A stretch of 64,000 nucleotides of DNA from Aureimonas sp. SK2 (GCF_029813115.1 NZ_JAPZDS010000002.1:1-64000); one strand, 5' to 3'; positions 9,534 through 20,594 are shown, numbered from the stretch's first letter. Numbers and translations: made by a program. Notes: generated by a model not told the origin, from the letters alone.

Positions 9534-11495
9534 TCAGGCGGCTTCCCACTTGGCGACCGAACGGCGCTCGAAGCTCTCGCGGAACTGACGGGTCGATTCG
9601 GGCAGCAGCTCGCCGGTGCCCCAGTCGAGAATCACGGCATGGCGGCGGATCACGTCGAGCATGTCGATCTCGCCGGCCCGGTACCCCCGCGCGATCGCTT
9701 CGGGATCGGCGCGCGCCCAGTCGACGCGGCTCGCGGCGATCTCGGCGCGCAGCGCCCGCGTGCCCGCCTCGTTGATCTCGTAGTCGCAGAGCTCGGCGTC
9801 GTTGACGCGGATCATGACGCCGTAGTCCTTGGCGGCGCGCTCCACCGAGACGTAGTCGTCGGCGACGTCCGCAAGGACCAGGGACGGGTCGCGCTTCAAG
9901 GGGTCGCCGAAGCCGCCCCCGCCGCCGGTCGGGCGCCAGAACCGGTCGCCCTCCTTCAGCGGCACGTCGGAGAAGATGGTGCCGAGCCGCACCGTCTCGT
10001 CGGTGTCCGCGCGCTTCAGCGTCAGCCCGTGGGGCGTCGAGGGAAGGCCGCCTTCGATGCCCCAGACGATCGCCCGCTCGCGGTCGCAGATGTAGGAGAT
10101 CACCGTGTCCTCCGACTGCAGGAGCTTCGAGCCCTTGAGCACCCCGACGCCCCCGCGCCATTGGCCCGGACCGGCGGAATCGGTCTGGATCTGGCACTCG
10201 GTCATCAGGATCGGCGTGGTGCGCTCCTGTCCCTCGATCGGCTGGGACATGAGGCCGACGCCGAAGCAGGAGGTCGTGACGTTGGCGCCGTCCTTGCCGT
10301 TGCGCCCGCCCCAGCCGCCGGGCAGCCAGTCGTAGAACATGAAGATCGGCTTGTCGGGGACACGCGCGTCGCGCCCGCCGGTCAGCAGGTATTCGAGGTT
10401 GAAGGTGCAGGCGAGGGCGCGCTCGGGCATGAGGTCCGACCAGATCTCGTAGATCGAGTTCATGATCTTCTCGAAGGGCATCAGGAACCCGGTCACCGCG
10501 ACCGGCCATCGGGCATCGACGATCGAGCCCTCGGGGACGCTGAGCTCGAAGGCGCGGTAGAAGCCGGAATTGAGCGGCAGGTCGGGGAAGAAGGTCTTCA
10601 TGCCCGCCGCGACCGCCGAGAAGGTGGCGCCGAAGGCCGAGTTGTAGATCGTGGCGATGGTCGGGTGGCTGCCCGAGAAGTCGTAATAGGCCTTGTCGCC
10701 CTTGATCGTCATCTTGATGCGGATCGGGATCATGCCCTCGCCGCCGGCGGGATCGCGGTCGATGTAGTCCACCGTCTCCCAGGTGCCGTCCGGCAGCGCG
10801 GCGATGCGCCCGCGCACGGCGCGCTCGACATAGTCCTGCACCTCGGCGAGACCCGTCTTCACCGTGTCGCGCCCGTATTTCTCGACGAGGCGGCCGATCT
10901 CGCGCGCGCAGACGGCGGTGCCTTGCGCCTGGGCCTGGATGTCGCCGATGATCGAAGCGGGATCGCGCGTGTTGGCGGCGATCATGTTGGCGACGTCCCG
11001 GCGGAAGACGCCCTTGTCGTAGAGCCGGACCGGCGTGATGCGCAGGCCCTCGCGGAACATGTCGCGGGCGGTCACGTCGAAGGAGCCGGGCACCGAGCCG
11101 CCCATGTCCGACCAGTGGCCGTTGGACTGGGCGAAGGCGATGATCTCGCCGCCGGAGAAGATCGGACGGATCAGGCGCACGTCGGAGAAATGAGTTCCGC
11201 CGGCATAGGGGTCGTTGGTGGCGAAGACGTCGCCCTCGTGCATGTCGCCTTCGAAGGCGCGCATGACGTCCTTGCACGTGAAATGCAGGGTGCCGACGTG
11301 GACGGCGATGTCCTGGTTCCCTTGCGCCGCGCATTCGCCGTTCGCGTCGTGCAGGGCCGAGGAGAAGTCGTGGTTGTAGATCACGAAGGAATAGCAGGTC
11401 CGCAGCACCTGCTCGCCCATCTGGTCGACGCTGGTGATGAAGGAGTTCTTGAGGACCTCGAAGGTCACGGGATCGAGCGTCTGTTCGCCGGCCAT
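9534..11495 (-). CDS. hyuB: Hydantoinase/oxoprolinase B-family subunit
   Basis: 653 residues from ATG 11495 (MAGEQTLDPVTFEVLKN), the normal start for HyuB-type proteins; the frame stays open far upstream only because of antisense-like GC bias across hyuA. Landmarks are EGDVFATNDPYAGGTH and the C-terminal glycine-rich RPTGGGGGFGDP. With HyuA it would form an ATP-dependent amidohydrolase acting on hydantoin, N-methylhydantoin, 5-oxoproline or a related cyclic amide. It starts 5 bases beyond the hyuA stop (same transcript). The exact ring substrate cannot be assigned. Confidence 0.92.
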   Translation of the reverse strand: MAGEQTLDPVTFEVLKNSFITSVDQMGEQVLRTCYSFVIYNHDFSSALHDANGECAAQGNQDIAVHVGTLHFTCKDVMRAFEGDMHEGDVFATNDPYAGGTHFSDVRLIRPIFSGGEIIAFAQSNGHWSDMGGSVPGSFDVTARDMFREGLRITPVRLYDKGVFRRDVANMIAANTRDPASIIGDIQAQAQGTAVCAREIGRLVEKYGRDTVKTGLAEVQDYVERAVRGRIAALPDGTWETVDYIDRDPAGGEGMIPIRIKMTIKGDKAYYDFSGSHPTIATIYNSAFGATFSAVAAGMKTFFPDLPLNSGFYRAFELSVPEGSIVDARWPVAVTGFLMPFEKIMNSIYEIWSDLMPERALACTFNLEYLLTGGRDARVPDKPIFMFYDWLPGGWGGRNGKDGANVTTSCFGVGLMSQPIEGQERTTPILMTECQIQTDSAGPGQWRGGVGVLKGSKLLQSEDTVISYICDRERAIVWGIEGGLPSTPHGLTLKRADTDETVRLGTIFSDVPLKEGDRFWRPTGGGGGFGDPLKRDPSLVLADVADDYVSVERAAKDYGVMIRVNDAELCDYEINEAGTRALRAEIAASRVDWARADPEAIARGYRAGEIDMLDVIRRHAVILDWGTGELLPESTRQFRESFERRSVAKWEAA

Positions 11496-11500
11496 CTCGT

Positions 11501-13525
11501 TCAGCCCTTCACGCGGATGATGATGTTCAGGAATCTGTCGACCTCGGCGAGCGAGCCGGGCGGGACGACGGTGGTGGAATCCACCTGTTCGACGATCGCC
11601 GGCCCCTTGAACGAGAAGCCGCAGGGCAGGTCGTCGCGCCGGAAGACGGGCGTGTCGTGGGGCACGTTGTCGAACCAGACCGTGCGGCGGCTCGCGGGCT
11701 CGGGGGCCGCGCCCGTCGGCTCGTGGACGGCGAGCTCGGCCTTGCGGACCACGCCGATCGCCTTGACGTTGATGCGGAAGAAAGACACCGGCGCCTCGTC
11801 GCGGCGGAAGTTGTACTCGCGCTGGTGCTCGGCGTGGAACTCGGCGACCAGCGCCTCGATCGAGCTGATCGGGCGGGGCGCGGAGACGGCGAGCGAGCGC
11901 CACTGGCCGCGATACATCATGTCGATGGAGCGCTGGAGCACGATGTCGGCTTCGGCCACGCCCTCGTGCGTCAATCGGTCCAGCGCCTCGCGCTCGATGC
12001 GGGCGAAGCGGGCCTCGATGTCGGCGGGCTCGGCCTGCGAGGCCTCCACCATGCAGTTCTCGGAGAAGTCGTGCTGCATGTCGACGAGAAGGCAGCCGAG
12101 CGCCGACGTGACACCGGGGTTCGGCGGCACGATGACGGTGGGGATGGCGAGCTCGCGCGCGACGTCCACCCCGTGCAGAGCGCCTGCCCCGCCGAAGGCG
12201 ACGAGGGCGAAGTCGCGCGGGTCGTAGCCGCGGCTGATCGAGATCAGCCGCACGGCGTCCGACATGTTGGCGTTGGCGACGCGCAGGATCGCGTCGGACG
12301 CCTCCTCCACGGAGAGACCGAAGGGTCTGGCGACGCCCTCGTCCACGGCCGCCCTCGCAAGGCCCGCGTCGAGCCGCACCTTGCCGCCGGCCAGACTCGT
12401 GCCGAGGCGCCCGAGCGTGACGTTGGCATCGGTGTTGGTCGGCTGGCGGTTGCCGTTGCCGTAGCAGGCCGGGCCGGGAAAGGCACCCGCCGACTGCGGG
12501 CCGTTGCGAAGCGAGCCGGCCTCGTCGGTCCAGGCGAGCGAACCGCCGCCGGCCCCGATCGTCAGCACCTCGATGGAGGAGAAGCGGATGGGATAGCCGA
12601 ACTCGATGTGCCAGTCCTTGGTGACGCGCGACTGGCCCTCGTAGGCGAGCGAGACGTCCGTGGACGTGCCGCCCATGTCGAGGCCGATCGAGTTCGGGAA
12701 GCCGCAGAGCGAGGCGATGTGGCGCGAGGCGATGGCGCCGGCCGCGATGCCGGAGCCGGCGAGCCGCGCGGCATAGTCCTTGACGCCGGCCGGCGTCATC
12801 ACGCCGCCGCCGGTGTGAAGGAGAAGGAGGTCGCGGGTATAGCCCCCGCTCGCCAGTTCCTCCCCGAGGCGGCTCGTGTAGCTGACGACGACGGGCGAGA
12901 CGGCGGCGTTGGCGACCGTGGTCGAGAAGCGCTCGTGCTCGAAGATCTCGGGGAGCACCTGCGAGGAGATCGAGACCGGCACGTCGGGCATGGCCTCGAG
13001 AAGGATCTCGCGCATGCGGCGCTCGTGGTCGCCGTTGAGATAGGCGTTCATGAAGCAGACCGCGATCGCCTCGACGCCGCGCTTCTTCAGGATGCGGGCG
13101 ACCTCGCGCGCGGCGGCCTCGTCCAGCGGCTCGACCACCTGGCCGGCCGAATCGACGCGCTCCGGCACGGTCAGCCGGTCGCGGCGGGGCACGTAGGGCT
13201 TCACGACGTCCTTGTAGACGTCCCAGAGGTCCTCCTTGTTGGCACGGCGGATCTCGATGACGTCCCGGAAGCCGGCGCTGCAGACCATGGCCGTGCGCGG
13301 CAGACGGCGGGTGATCAGGGCGTTGGTGGCGACCGTCGTGCCGTGGCTGAAGAGCGCCACCCTGGACAGGTCGATGCCGGCCTTGGCGACGCCGCCGAGA
13401 ATGCCCTCGATCGGGTCCTTCGTGGAGGACGTCTTCTCGATGCGGATGAGGCCGGTGTCCTCGTCCATGATGCAGATGTCGGTGAAGGTGCCGCCCACAT
13501 CGACGGCGACGCGAAGGTTCTGCAA
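11501..13525 (-). CDS. hyuA: Hydantoinase/oxoprolinase A-family subunit
   Basis: 674 residues from TTG 13525. HyuA proteins begin close to the acetate/sugar-kinase-like phosphate motif, here VAVDVGGTFTDI, and TTG 13525 puts it six residues in. A GTG at 13651 is in frame but adds 42 residues unlike the family. A second nucleotide motif is GLDMGGTSTDVSL, and AFGGAGALHG follows. It supplies the ATP-using half of the HyuAB cyclic amidohydrolase. The TTG has no strong ribosome binding site, so the start is uncertain. The AraC-type gene upstream on the same strand may regulate it. Confidence 0.9.
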   Translation of the reverse strand: MQNLRVAVDVGGTFTDICIMDEDTGLIRIEKTSSTKDPIEGILGGVAKAGIDLSRVALFSHGTTVATNALITRRLPRTAMVCSAGFRDVIEIRRANKEDLWDVYKDVVKPYVPRRDRLTVPERVDSAGQVVEPLDEAAAREVARILKKRGVEAIAVCFMNAYLNGDHERRMREILLEAMPDVPVSISSQVLPEIFEHERFSTTVANAAVSPVVVSYTSRLGEELASGGYTRDLLLLHTGGGVMTPAGVKDYAARLAGSGIAAGAIASRHIASLCGFPNSIGLDMGGTSTDVSLAYEGQSRVTKDWHIEFGYPIRFSSIEVLTIGAGGGSLAWTDEAGSLRNGPQSAGAFPGPACYGNGNRQPTNTDANVTLGRLGTSLAGGKVRLDAGLARAAVDEGVARPFGLSVEEASDAILRVANANMSDAVRLISISRGYDPRDFALVAFGGAGALHGVDVARELAIPTVIVPPNPGVTSALGCLLVDMQHDFSENCMVEASQAEPADIEARFARIEREALDRLTHEGVAEADIVLQRSIDMMYRGQWRSLAVSAPRPISSIEALVAEFHAEHQREYNFRRDEAPVSFFRINVKAIGVVRKAELAVHEPTGAAPEPASRRTVWFDNVPHDTPVFRRDDLPCGFSFKGPAIVEQVDSTTVVPPGSLAEVDRFLNIIIRVKG

Positions 13526-13736
13526 GGCGGCCGATCCCCATGCTTCGCCCGATCCGGCGGCAGGGCGGACCGGTGCGATCCGTCCCGTCCGATCGGCTCG
13601 GTCGGTGCTGTTGCGAAAGCTGTTCGGGGGATTAAAGGGGCTTTCGGCCACAGGCTCTTGTCGTGGAGCGCATCAAAGCTTGCGCATGGCCGCGATCGGG
13701 GACGGGGCGAGCGCGGAGGCCGGCGGCGCGTGTCGC

Positions 13737-14693
13737 TCAGCCGGCCCGGCGCGCGCGGCTGCGGGTCTCGCTCGGACTGCGGCCGAACCGGGCGCGATAG
13801 GCGCGGCTGAACTGCGCCTGATCGACGAATCCCCATTCGTAGGCGATCTCCGCGATGGCGCGCCGGTTCGCCGGATCCTGCAGCAGGGTGTCGCACATCA
13901 GGAGGCGCTGGGTCCGGATATGGGCGCAGACGGTCGTGCCCTCCGCCTCGAAGAGCTGATGGAGGTAGCGCAGCGAGATGCCGCAGCTCTCGGCCACTCG
14001 GCGCGGCGAAAGCTCGGGCTCGCGAAGGCGGGTGCGGATGACGTGCTCGGCGCGGTGGAGATGGGCGTTGCGCACGGAGGAGGACTGGCCGGTCAGGACG
14101 CGCTGGTCGGCCTCCACCGCCATGGCGAGGAGGTCCACGAGATGCGTGCCCATCAGGCGGCGCGCGGGGGCGTCCATTTCGTCGAGGCGGGGGGCCGTCA
14201 TGCGCAGCATGTCGACGAACAGGGCGCCGATGCCGTGGCGGGCGTCGAACTGGAGCGTCGCGAGGCGCTCGGGCCGTGCGATGCGCGAGCGCAGGAGCGC
14301 GTTCGGCACCTTCATCACCCAGAGGGCTGCCCGCTCGCGGTGGCTGAATTCGTAAGGGAGGTGGCTTCGCTCGATCAGGAACTGGCCGGGCCGGCAGGTC
14401 ACGTCGCGGTTGTCCTGCAGGAAGCGGATTTCCGCGATGTCGGGCACGGTGATGAGATAGCTTTCCTCGCGCTCCGACGCGAGATGGCGCTCCTGCCGGC
14501 GGTACAGGAGCCCGTCGCAGTGGTTGCGCGAGATGGACACGTCGCCGAGCGACCAGACATCGAGGGCGCCGTCGAACTCCCGGCCTCCGCGGAACCGGAG
14601 GTCGAGCGGAAAGTAGGTGCGTGCGACGGTCTCCTGCCAGAACGCGTGCTTCAGGCCGGGGGCGACGTCCGCCGTGGAATAGGTGATCCGCAT
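13737..14693 (-). CDS. AraC-family transcriptional regulator
   Basis: 318 residues from ATG 14693, chosen for the GGGGAGGG just upstream; the frame is open to 14930, but that part is low-complexity and overlaps the divergent regulator's start. The C-terminal 100 residues hold two helix-turn-helix units (LSPRRVAESCGISLRYLHQ and IAEIAYEWGFVDQAQFSR) and end in FGRSPSE, as in AraC/XylS regulators. The N-terminal 190 residues look like the AraC-binding-2 sensor type. It lies upstream of hyuAB on the same strand and is divergent from the GntR gene. Most likely a local activator; effector unknown. Confidence 0.9.
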   Translation of the reverse strand: MRITYSTADVAPGLKHAFWQETVARTYFPLDLRFRGGREFDGALDVWSLGDVSISRNHCDGLLYRRQERHLASEREESYLITVPDIAEIRFLQDNRDVTCRPGQFLIERSHLPYEFSHRERAALWVMKVPNALLRSRIARPERLATLQFDARHGIGALFVDMLRMTAPRLDEMDAPARRLMGTHLVDLLAMAVEADQRVLTGQSSSVRNAHLHRAEHVIRTRLREPELSPRRVAESCGISLRYLHQLFEAEGTTVCAHIRTQRLLMCDTLLQDPANRRAIAEIAYEWGFVDQAQFSRAYRARFGRSPSETRSRARRAG

Positions 14694-14865
14694 CGCATGC
14701 CCTCCCCATCCGGTCCCGAGCCGACCCGGAGGAAGTTCACCATCAATCCGGCGGCGATTGAAGAGGCTTGGTGGCCCAGGCTCCGCCGGATGCGGGGATG
14801 CAGGATGCGTGCCAGACGGGTGCGACGGCGGCCGGGGCGGGCGGGCGACCGTTGGCGCGCCGGGC

Positions 14866-14878
14866 GTATATGATATGC
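14866..14878. promoter_or_regulatory. Candidate GntR operator, site A
   Basis: GTATATGATATGC lies 24 bases upstream of the preferred GTG start of the GntR gene. It resembles the two palindromes at 16979 and 17092. Together they suggest autoregulation plus control of the kinase/phospho-lyase pair. Confidence 0.5.
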
Positions 14879-14901
14879 TGGCCGCGCTGCGGAGGCCCCT
14901 T

Positions 14902-15588
14902 GTGACCAAGATCGAGTACCGGACCCTCAACGACCTTGCCTATGATCGGATCAGGGACGGTCTCATGGCGGGCAGCTTCGACCCCGGCCAGGTGCTGGTG
15001 ATCCGCACCCTCGCCGAGACCTACGGCATCTCGACGACGCCGGTGCGCGAGGCCCTGCAGCGCCTCGTGGCCGAGCGGCTCCTGGTGCTGCTGCCCAACC
15101 GCTCGATCGCCGTGCCGGCGCTGGAGGCGGCCAAGTATGCCGAGCTGGCGCGCATCCGCTGCGAACTGGAGGGGCTGGCGGCGGAGCTGGCCGCGCCGCG
15201 CGTGAGAAAGGGCGTCCTGCGAAAGCTGGCAAGGCTCGCCGACGACATGGACGAGAGCCTCGCGAGCCGTGACCACGACGCCTATCGCCGCGAGAACCGG
15301 GCCTTTCATTTCGCCGTCTATTCCGAAGCCGCCTCGCCGCGTCTCCTCGAACTCATCAGCGATCTCTGGAGCCAGACCGGCCCCTATATGAAGGAGCTGT
15401 TCGGCGCGCCCGCCTACGAGGCGAAGGCCAACGAGGCGCACCGGACGATCCTGGCCGCGCTGGAGGCAGGCGACGGGGCGGCGGCGCGGGCCGGCGTCGT
15501 CGCCGACCTCACCGTCGCCGGCAGCTTCCTGGTTCCCCATCTCGAAGCGGTGGAGGCGGCGCGCCGACGCGAGCGCGCGACCGCCTGA
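14902..15588 (+). CDS. GntR-family regulator, FCD (FadR) class
   Basis: 228 residues from GTG 14902, which has GGAGG seven bases upstream; an in-frame ATG at 14875 has no ribosome binding site and overlaps the operator-like palindrome. Residues 5-70 are the winged helix (MAGSFDPGQVLVIRTLAE, ISTTPVREALQRL), and about 85-215 are the all-helical FCD ligand domain. Such regulators usually repress catabolic genes and release DNA on binding an organic acid. It converges on the PLP enzyme gene (6-base gap). Three similar palindromes point to it as regulator of that gene and the divergent kinase. Confidence 0.9.
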   Translation: MTKIEYRTLNDLAYDRIRDGLMAGSFDPGQVLVIRTLAETYGISTTPVREALQRLVAERLLVLLPNRSIAVPALEAAKYAELARIRCELEGLAAELAAPRVRKGVLRKLARLADDMDESLASRDHDAYRRENRAFHFAVYSEAASPRLLELISDLWSQTGPYMKELFGAPAYEAKANEAHRTILAALEAGDGAAARAGVVADLTVAGSFLVPHLEAVEAARRRERATA

Positions 15589-15594
15589 CCACCC

Positions 15595-16929
15595 TCAGGC
15601 GGTGGCCTTCAGGGCGTCGCCGAGGACCTCGGCGAAGAGGTCGGCATTCTCGCGCGTGAAGACCAAGGGCGGGCGGATCTTCAGGCTGTTGTGGTCCTTG
15701 CCCGACACCGAGATCAGGACGCCGCGCTCGCGCATGGCGTTGACGACGCGCGAGGCGCGCGCCCGGTCGGGCGTTCTGGTCGCCCGGTCCGACACGAACT
15801 CGACCGCCATGAAGAGCCCGACGCCGCGCACGTCCCCGACGCCTCCGTCGCCTCGGCAGATCTCGGCGACCCGGTCGAGAAGATGGGCGCCGACCTCCAA
15901 CGCGTTCTGCCGCAAGCCCTCCGCCTCGATGGCCTCGAGCACCGCCATGGCGGCGGCGCAGGACACCGCGTTGCCGCCGAACGTATTGAAATAGCGGGCG
16001 TTGCGGCCGAAATTCTCGACCACCTCGGGGCGCATCACCACGCCCGAGATCGGATGGCCGTTGCCCATCGGCTTGCCGAGCGTGACCATGTCCGGCACCA
16101 CGCCGTGGCGCTCGAAGCCCCACATCGCTTCGCCCGTGCGGCCGAAGCCCGGCTGCACCTCGTCGGCGACGAAGAGGCCGCCCGCGGCACGGATCGCCTC
16201 CGCCGCGCCCTGGAGGAACCCGGCCGGGCCGGGCAGGACGCCGTCGCTGGTGAAGAGGCTGTCGACGAACAGCGCGGCCGGCCTGATGCCGTGGCGCTTG
16301 AGGTCGTCTATCGCGGCCTCGACGGAGGCGCGGAACGCCGCGCCGACATCGGCTTCGCCGAGATGATACCGGTCGGGCGCCGGCACGGTGCGAACGTGGG
16401 GGCCGAGATCGACGGAGGACCCGAGCGAGGGCGAGAAGGCGGCCACGCTTTCCGTGATGCCGTGATAGGCGTTGGCGGTGACGATGATGCCGGTGCCGCC
16501 CGTCCTCGCCTTGGCGATGCGCAGCGCCAGGTCGTTGGCCTCGCTCCCGGTGCAGGCGAACATGACCTGGGACAGTTCGGCCGGGAAGGTCGCCACCAGC
16601 CGCTCGGCATAGTCGAGGATCGCGGTGTGGAGGTAGCGCGTGTTGGTGGCAAGCACGCCGACCTGCGCGCGGATCGCCTCCACCACGCGCGGATGGCAAT
16701 GCCCGATGGAGGCGACGTTGTTGTAGGCGTCGAGAAAGGCGCGGCCCCTCTCGTCGTAGAGCCACACGCCCTGCCCCCGCACGAGGTGGAGCGGGGTTTC
16801 GTACATCAGCCGGTAGGCCGGGCCGAGGACGCGCGCGCGCCGGGCGACCAGCGCCTCGTTTTCCGGGGAGAGGTCGCCGCGGCCGGGCACGAAGGCGTTG
16901 GGCATGGACAGGTCGGCGGCGGTGCTCAT
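15595..16929 (-). CDS. Class III PLP enzyme, AGXT2L/phospho-lyase subgroup
   Basis: 444 residues from ATG 16929 (GAGGAG upstream; the frame is open to 17034 but crosses the operator). Class III fold with GSEANDLALR, DEVQPGFGRTG and the PLP lysine in TLGKPMGNGHPI. DAYNNVASIGHCHP and NTRYLH are typical of the AGXT2L branch, which includes ethanolamine-phosphate and 5-phosphohydroxylysine phospho-lyases. The divergent neighbour is an APH-type kinase, the expected partner: the kinase phosphorylates the amino alcohol and this enzyme eliminates phosphate and ammonia to give an aldehyde. The substrate, hydroxylysine, ethanolamine or another, is inference. Confidence 0.88.
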   Translation of the reverse strand: MSTAADLSMPNAFVPGRGDLSPENEALVARRARVLGPAYRLMYETPLHLVRGQGVWLYDERGRAFLDAYNNVASIGHCHPRVVEAIRAQVGVLATNTRYLHTAILDYAERLVATFPAELSQVMFACTGSEANDLALRIAKARTGGTGIIVTANAYHGITESVAAFSPSLGSSVDLGPHVRTVPAPDRYHLGEADVGAAFRASVEAAIDDLKRHGIRPAALFVDSLFTSDGVLPGPAGFLQGAAEAIRAAGGLFVADEVQPGFGRTGEAMWGFERHGVVPDMVTLGKPMGNGHPISGVVMRPEVVENFGRNARYFNTFGGNAVSCAAAMAVLEAIEAEGLRQNALEVGAHLLDRVAEICRGDGGVGDVRGVGLFMAVEFVSDRATRTPDRARASRVVNAMRERGVLISVSGKDHNSLKIRPPLVFTRENADLFAEVLGDALKATA

Positions 16930-16978
16930 GCGACGGCTCCTCGGACGGGGAGGGGGCACGGCAGTGCGCCCGAAATTC

Positions 16979-16993
16979 GATACATGATATACC
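16979..16993. promoter_or_regulatory. Candidate GntR operator, site B
   Basis: GATACATGATATACC lies 50 bases upstream of the phospho-lyase start. The 17-base context reads CGATACATGATATACCG. Read on the opposite strand, site C is CGATATACCATATACCG, so 14 of 17 positions agree and both are near-palindromic. Confidence 0.55.
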
Positions 16994-17091
16994 GTTGGAA
17001 AAATTGGGGGAAGCGTCTTCGTCTTGCTGGGCAAGAGCTGTCTAGGTCATCCCGCCCGAAGCGTTTGCCGGCTCGCCGCTTGTTTCCGAAC

Positions 17092-17107
17092 GGTATATGG
17101 TATATCG
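17092..17107. promoter_or_regulatory. Candidate GntR operator, site C
   Basis: GGTATATGGTATATCG lies about 90 bases upstream of the kinase start, in the same divergent promoter region as site B and inverted relative to it. This spacing would let one regulator control both directions. Confidence 0.55.
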
Positions 17108-17194
17108 AAAAAGCTGCGAAGAGGAGACGCTTTGCGTCGGCTTGTCGCTGCCGGCTCGTCCCGTTTCCGCCCCTCCGACCCGAGAAGGCCGGCC

Positions 17195-18247
17195 ATGTCG
17201 ACACCCGAAGCCGCCGAGGCGCGATCGGCCTTCACCACCCGCGCGCCCGACTTCTCGCTCGCCGAGATCGAGACGCTGGTGCGCGAGCGATACGGCATCG
17301 ACACGGCGGCCTCCATGCTGACCAGCGAGCGCGACCTCACCGTGCGGCTGGATGCGGCGGGGGCCAGGCGGTTCGTGCTCAAGATCGCCAACGCGGCCGA
17401 GGATCGCGCGGTGTCCGAGTTCCAGAACCGGGCGCTGGAGCACATCGAGCGCACGGTGCCGGACGTGCCGGCCTCGCGCCTCGTGAGGACCCTCGACGGC
17501 GAGCCGGAATGTCTCGCCGAACGGGACGGCGAGCGCCATTTCACCCGCCTCCTCACCTGGCTGCCCGGCCGACCGCTCTTCGGCACGCAGCGCACGCCCG
17601 CCCAGATGCGCGGCGTCGGCGCGGCGCTGGGGCGTCTGGCGAAGGGTCTCTTCACCTTCTCCCATCCCGCCGCGACCCATGAGATCGTCTGGGACCTCCG
17701 CCATGCGCCGGGCCTTCTCGTCCGGACGCACCACATCGCCGATCCCGAACTGCGCGCGCGGGTGGAGGGGGTGTTCGCCCGTTTCCGCGACGCCATCGCG
17801 CCGCGCGAGCCGAGCCTTCGCGCCCAGGTCGTCCACAACGACTTCAACCCCTTCAACCTCCTGGTGGAGGAGGAGGACACCGATCGCATCAGCGGCATCC
17901 TCGACTTCGGCGACCTCGTCGAGACCTTCGCGATCTACGACCTCGCCATCGCCTGCGCCTATCAGGTGCCGGAGGAGGGCCATCCGTTCGAGCCGATGGC
18001 GGACCTCGTCGGCGCCTATCACGCCGTCCATCCCGTGCCCGCGCTTGAGCTCGACCTCCTGCCGGACCTCGTCGGGGTGCGCCAGGCGATGACGATCGCG
18101 GTCAGTGAGTGGCGCGCCAGCCGCTATCCGGAAAACGCGTCCTACATCCTGCGCAACCACGCCAAGGCGCGCGCGGCCCTGGTGCGATGCGCCGACGTGC
18201 CGCGCGAGGAGGCGCGGGCGATGCTGCGCCGGGCCTGCGGGCTCTAG
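17195..18247 (+). CDS. APH-family phosphotransferase (hydroxylysine kinase-like)
   Basis: 350 residues from ATG 17195 (GAGAAGG upstream). The aminoglycoside phosphotransferase/choline kinase fold is shown by the catalytic loop VVHNDFNPFNLLV (about 212-224) and the metal-binding ILDFGDLV. FVLKIAN earlier carries the ATP-binding Lys. The sequence style matches the hydroxylysine kinase (AGPHD1) branch, and in many bacteria this kinase is adjacent to or fused with an AGXT2L-type phospho-lyase, as here. It would phosphorylate the hydroxyl of an amino alcohol in the cytoplasm. Its stop overlaps the convergent CoA-transferase stop by 4 bases. Confidence 0.88.
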   Translation: MSTPEAAEARSAFTTRAPDFSLAEIETLVRERYGIDTAASMLTSERDLTVRLDAAGARRFVLKIANAAEDRAVSEFQNRALEHIERTVPDVPASRLVRTLDGEPECLAERDGERHFTRLLTWLPGRPLFGTQRTPAQMRGVGAALGRLAKGLFTFSHPAATHEIVWDLRHAPGLLVRTHHIADPELRARVEGVFARFRDAIAPREPSLRAQVVHNDFNPFNLLVEEEDTDRISGILDFGDLVETFAIYDLAIACAYQVPEEGHPFEPMADLVGAYHAVHPVPALELDLLPDLVGVRQAMTIAVSEWRASRYPENASYILRNHAKARAALVRCADVPREEARAMLRRACGL

Positions 18248-19379
18248 GTCTTCGTAAAGCCTTCCATCCCGCCGCTGCCGAGCCGGGGCGAGGGCGTCTC
18301 CAGCGACAGCGCGGCCTCGCGGAAGCGGATGGGCGTGCGCAGGCCCGGCACCCCGTCCGGCTCGATCCGCATCCCGCGATGGATCACCTGCGGGTCGGCG
18401 AAGACGTCGGCCACCGTGTTGATCGGCCCGGCCGGCACGCCCTCGCGCTCGAGGTCCGCCAGAAGCGCGTCGCGCGTGCGGAGGCGCAGCCGCCCTTCCA
18501 TGATGGCGACCAGCGCCTGCCGGTTGGCGACGCGCGCCTCGTTGGTGGCAAAGCGCGGATCGGCGGCAAGCGCCGCCTCGCCGATGACCTGCATCAGCCG
18601 GGCGAACTGCCGGTCGTTGCCGCAGGCGATCACGACATGCCCGTCGGCGACGGGAAAGGCCTGATAGGGCACGATGTTGGGATGGGCGTTGCCGAGGCGC
18701 GTCGGCGCGGTGCCGCCGGCGAAGTAGTTCAGCGCCTGGTTGGCGAGCACCCCGGTCATGCAGTCCATCAGCGCCATGTCGACATGGTCGCCGCGCCCGG
18801 TCCGCTCGCGCCGCGCGAGCGCCGCCTGGATGGCGATCGTGCCGTAGAGGCCGGTGAAGATGTCGGCGAAGGCGACGCCGATCTTCTGCGGGCCGCCGTC
18901 CGGCTCGCCGGTGAGGTCCATGATCCCGCCCATGGCCTGGATCATGAAGTCGTAGCCGGCGCGCGCCGCGTAAGGCCCGTCCTGGCCGAAGCCGGTGACG
19001 GAGCAGTAGACGAGGCGCGGGTTCTCGGCCGAGAGGCTCTCGTAGTCGAGGCCGTATTTCGCCAGGCCCCCGACCTTGAAGTTCTCGACCAGGACGTCGG
19101 CCTCCAGCGCCAGGCGCCGCACCAGCGCGCGGCCCTCAGGAGTGGAGAAGTCGGCGATCACGGATCGCTTGCCGCGGTTGCAGGCGTGGAAATAGGCCGC
19201 GGTCCGCTCGCCCTCGCGTTCGATGAAGGGCGGCCCCCAGCGGCGCGTGTCGTCGCCCTCCGGCGCCTCGACCTTGATCACCTCCGCGCCGAGATCGGCG
19301 AGCGTCTGGCCGATCCAGGGTCCGGCGAGGATGCGGGCGAGCTCCAGGACCTTGAGGCCCTTCAGCGGCGCGTCCGCCA

Positions 19380-19380
<1 letters not shown>
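18244..19380 (-). CDS. CaiB/BaiF family III CoA-transferase (GcdG-like)
   Basis: 378 residues from ATG 19380, which overlaps the stop of gcdH (ATGA). Family III features are the N-terminal LKGLKVLELARILAGPWIGQ, KVEAPEGDDTRRWGPP, and ENFKVGGLAKYGLDY. In several proteobacteria the gene next to gcdH is a succinyl-CoA:glutarate CoA-transferase that activates glutarate. Here the overlap with gcdH and the divergent LysR regulator copy that arrangement, so glutarate activation is the best guess. Other dicarboxylates cannot be excluded. Confidence 0.9.

Positions 19381-20594
<1,214 letters not shown>

Noticed and set aside
9534-13541. A 1335-codon open frame spanning hyuB and hyuA on the minus strand
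   Set aside because: Only its 9534-11495 part is coding (HyuB). The upstream part is another frame of hyuA kept open by high GC and has Arg/Pro-rich, non-family sequence.
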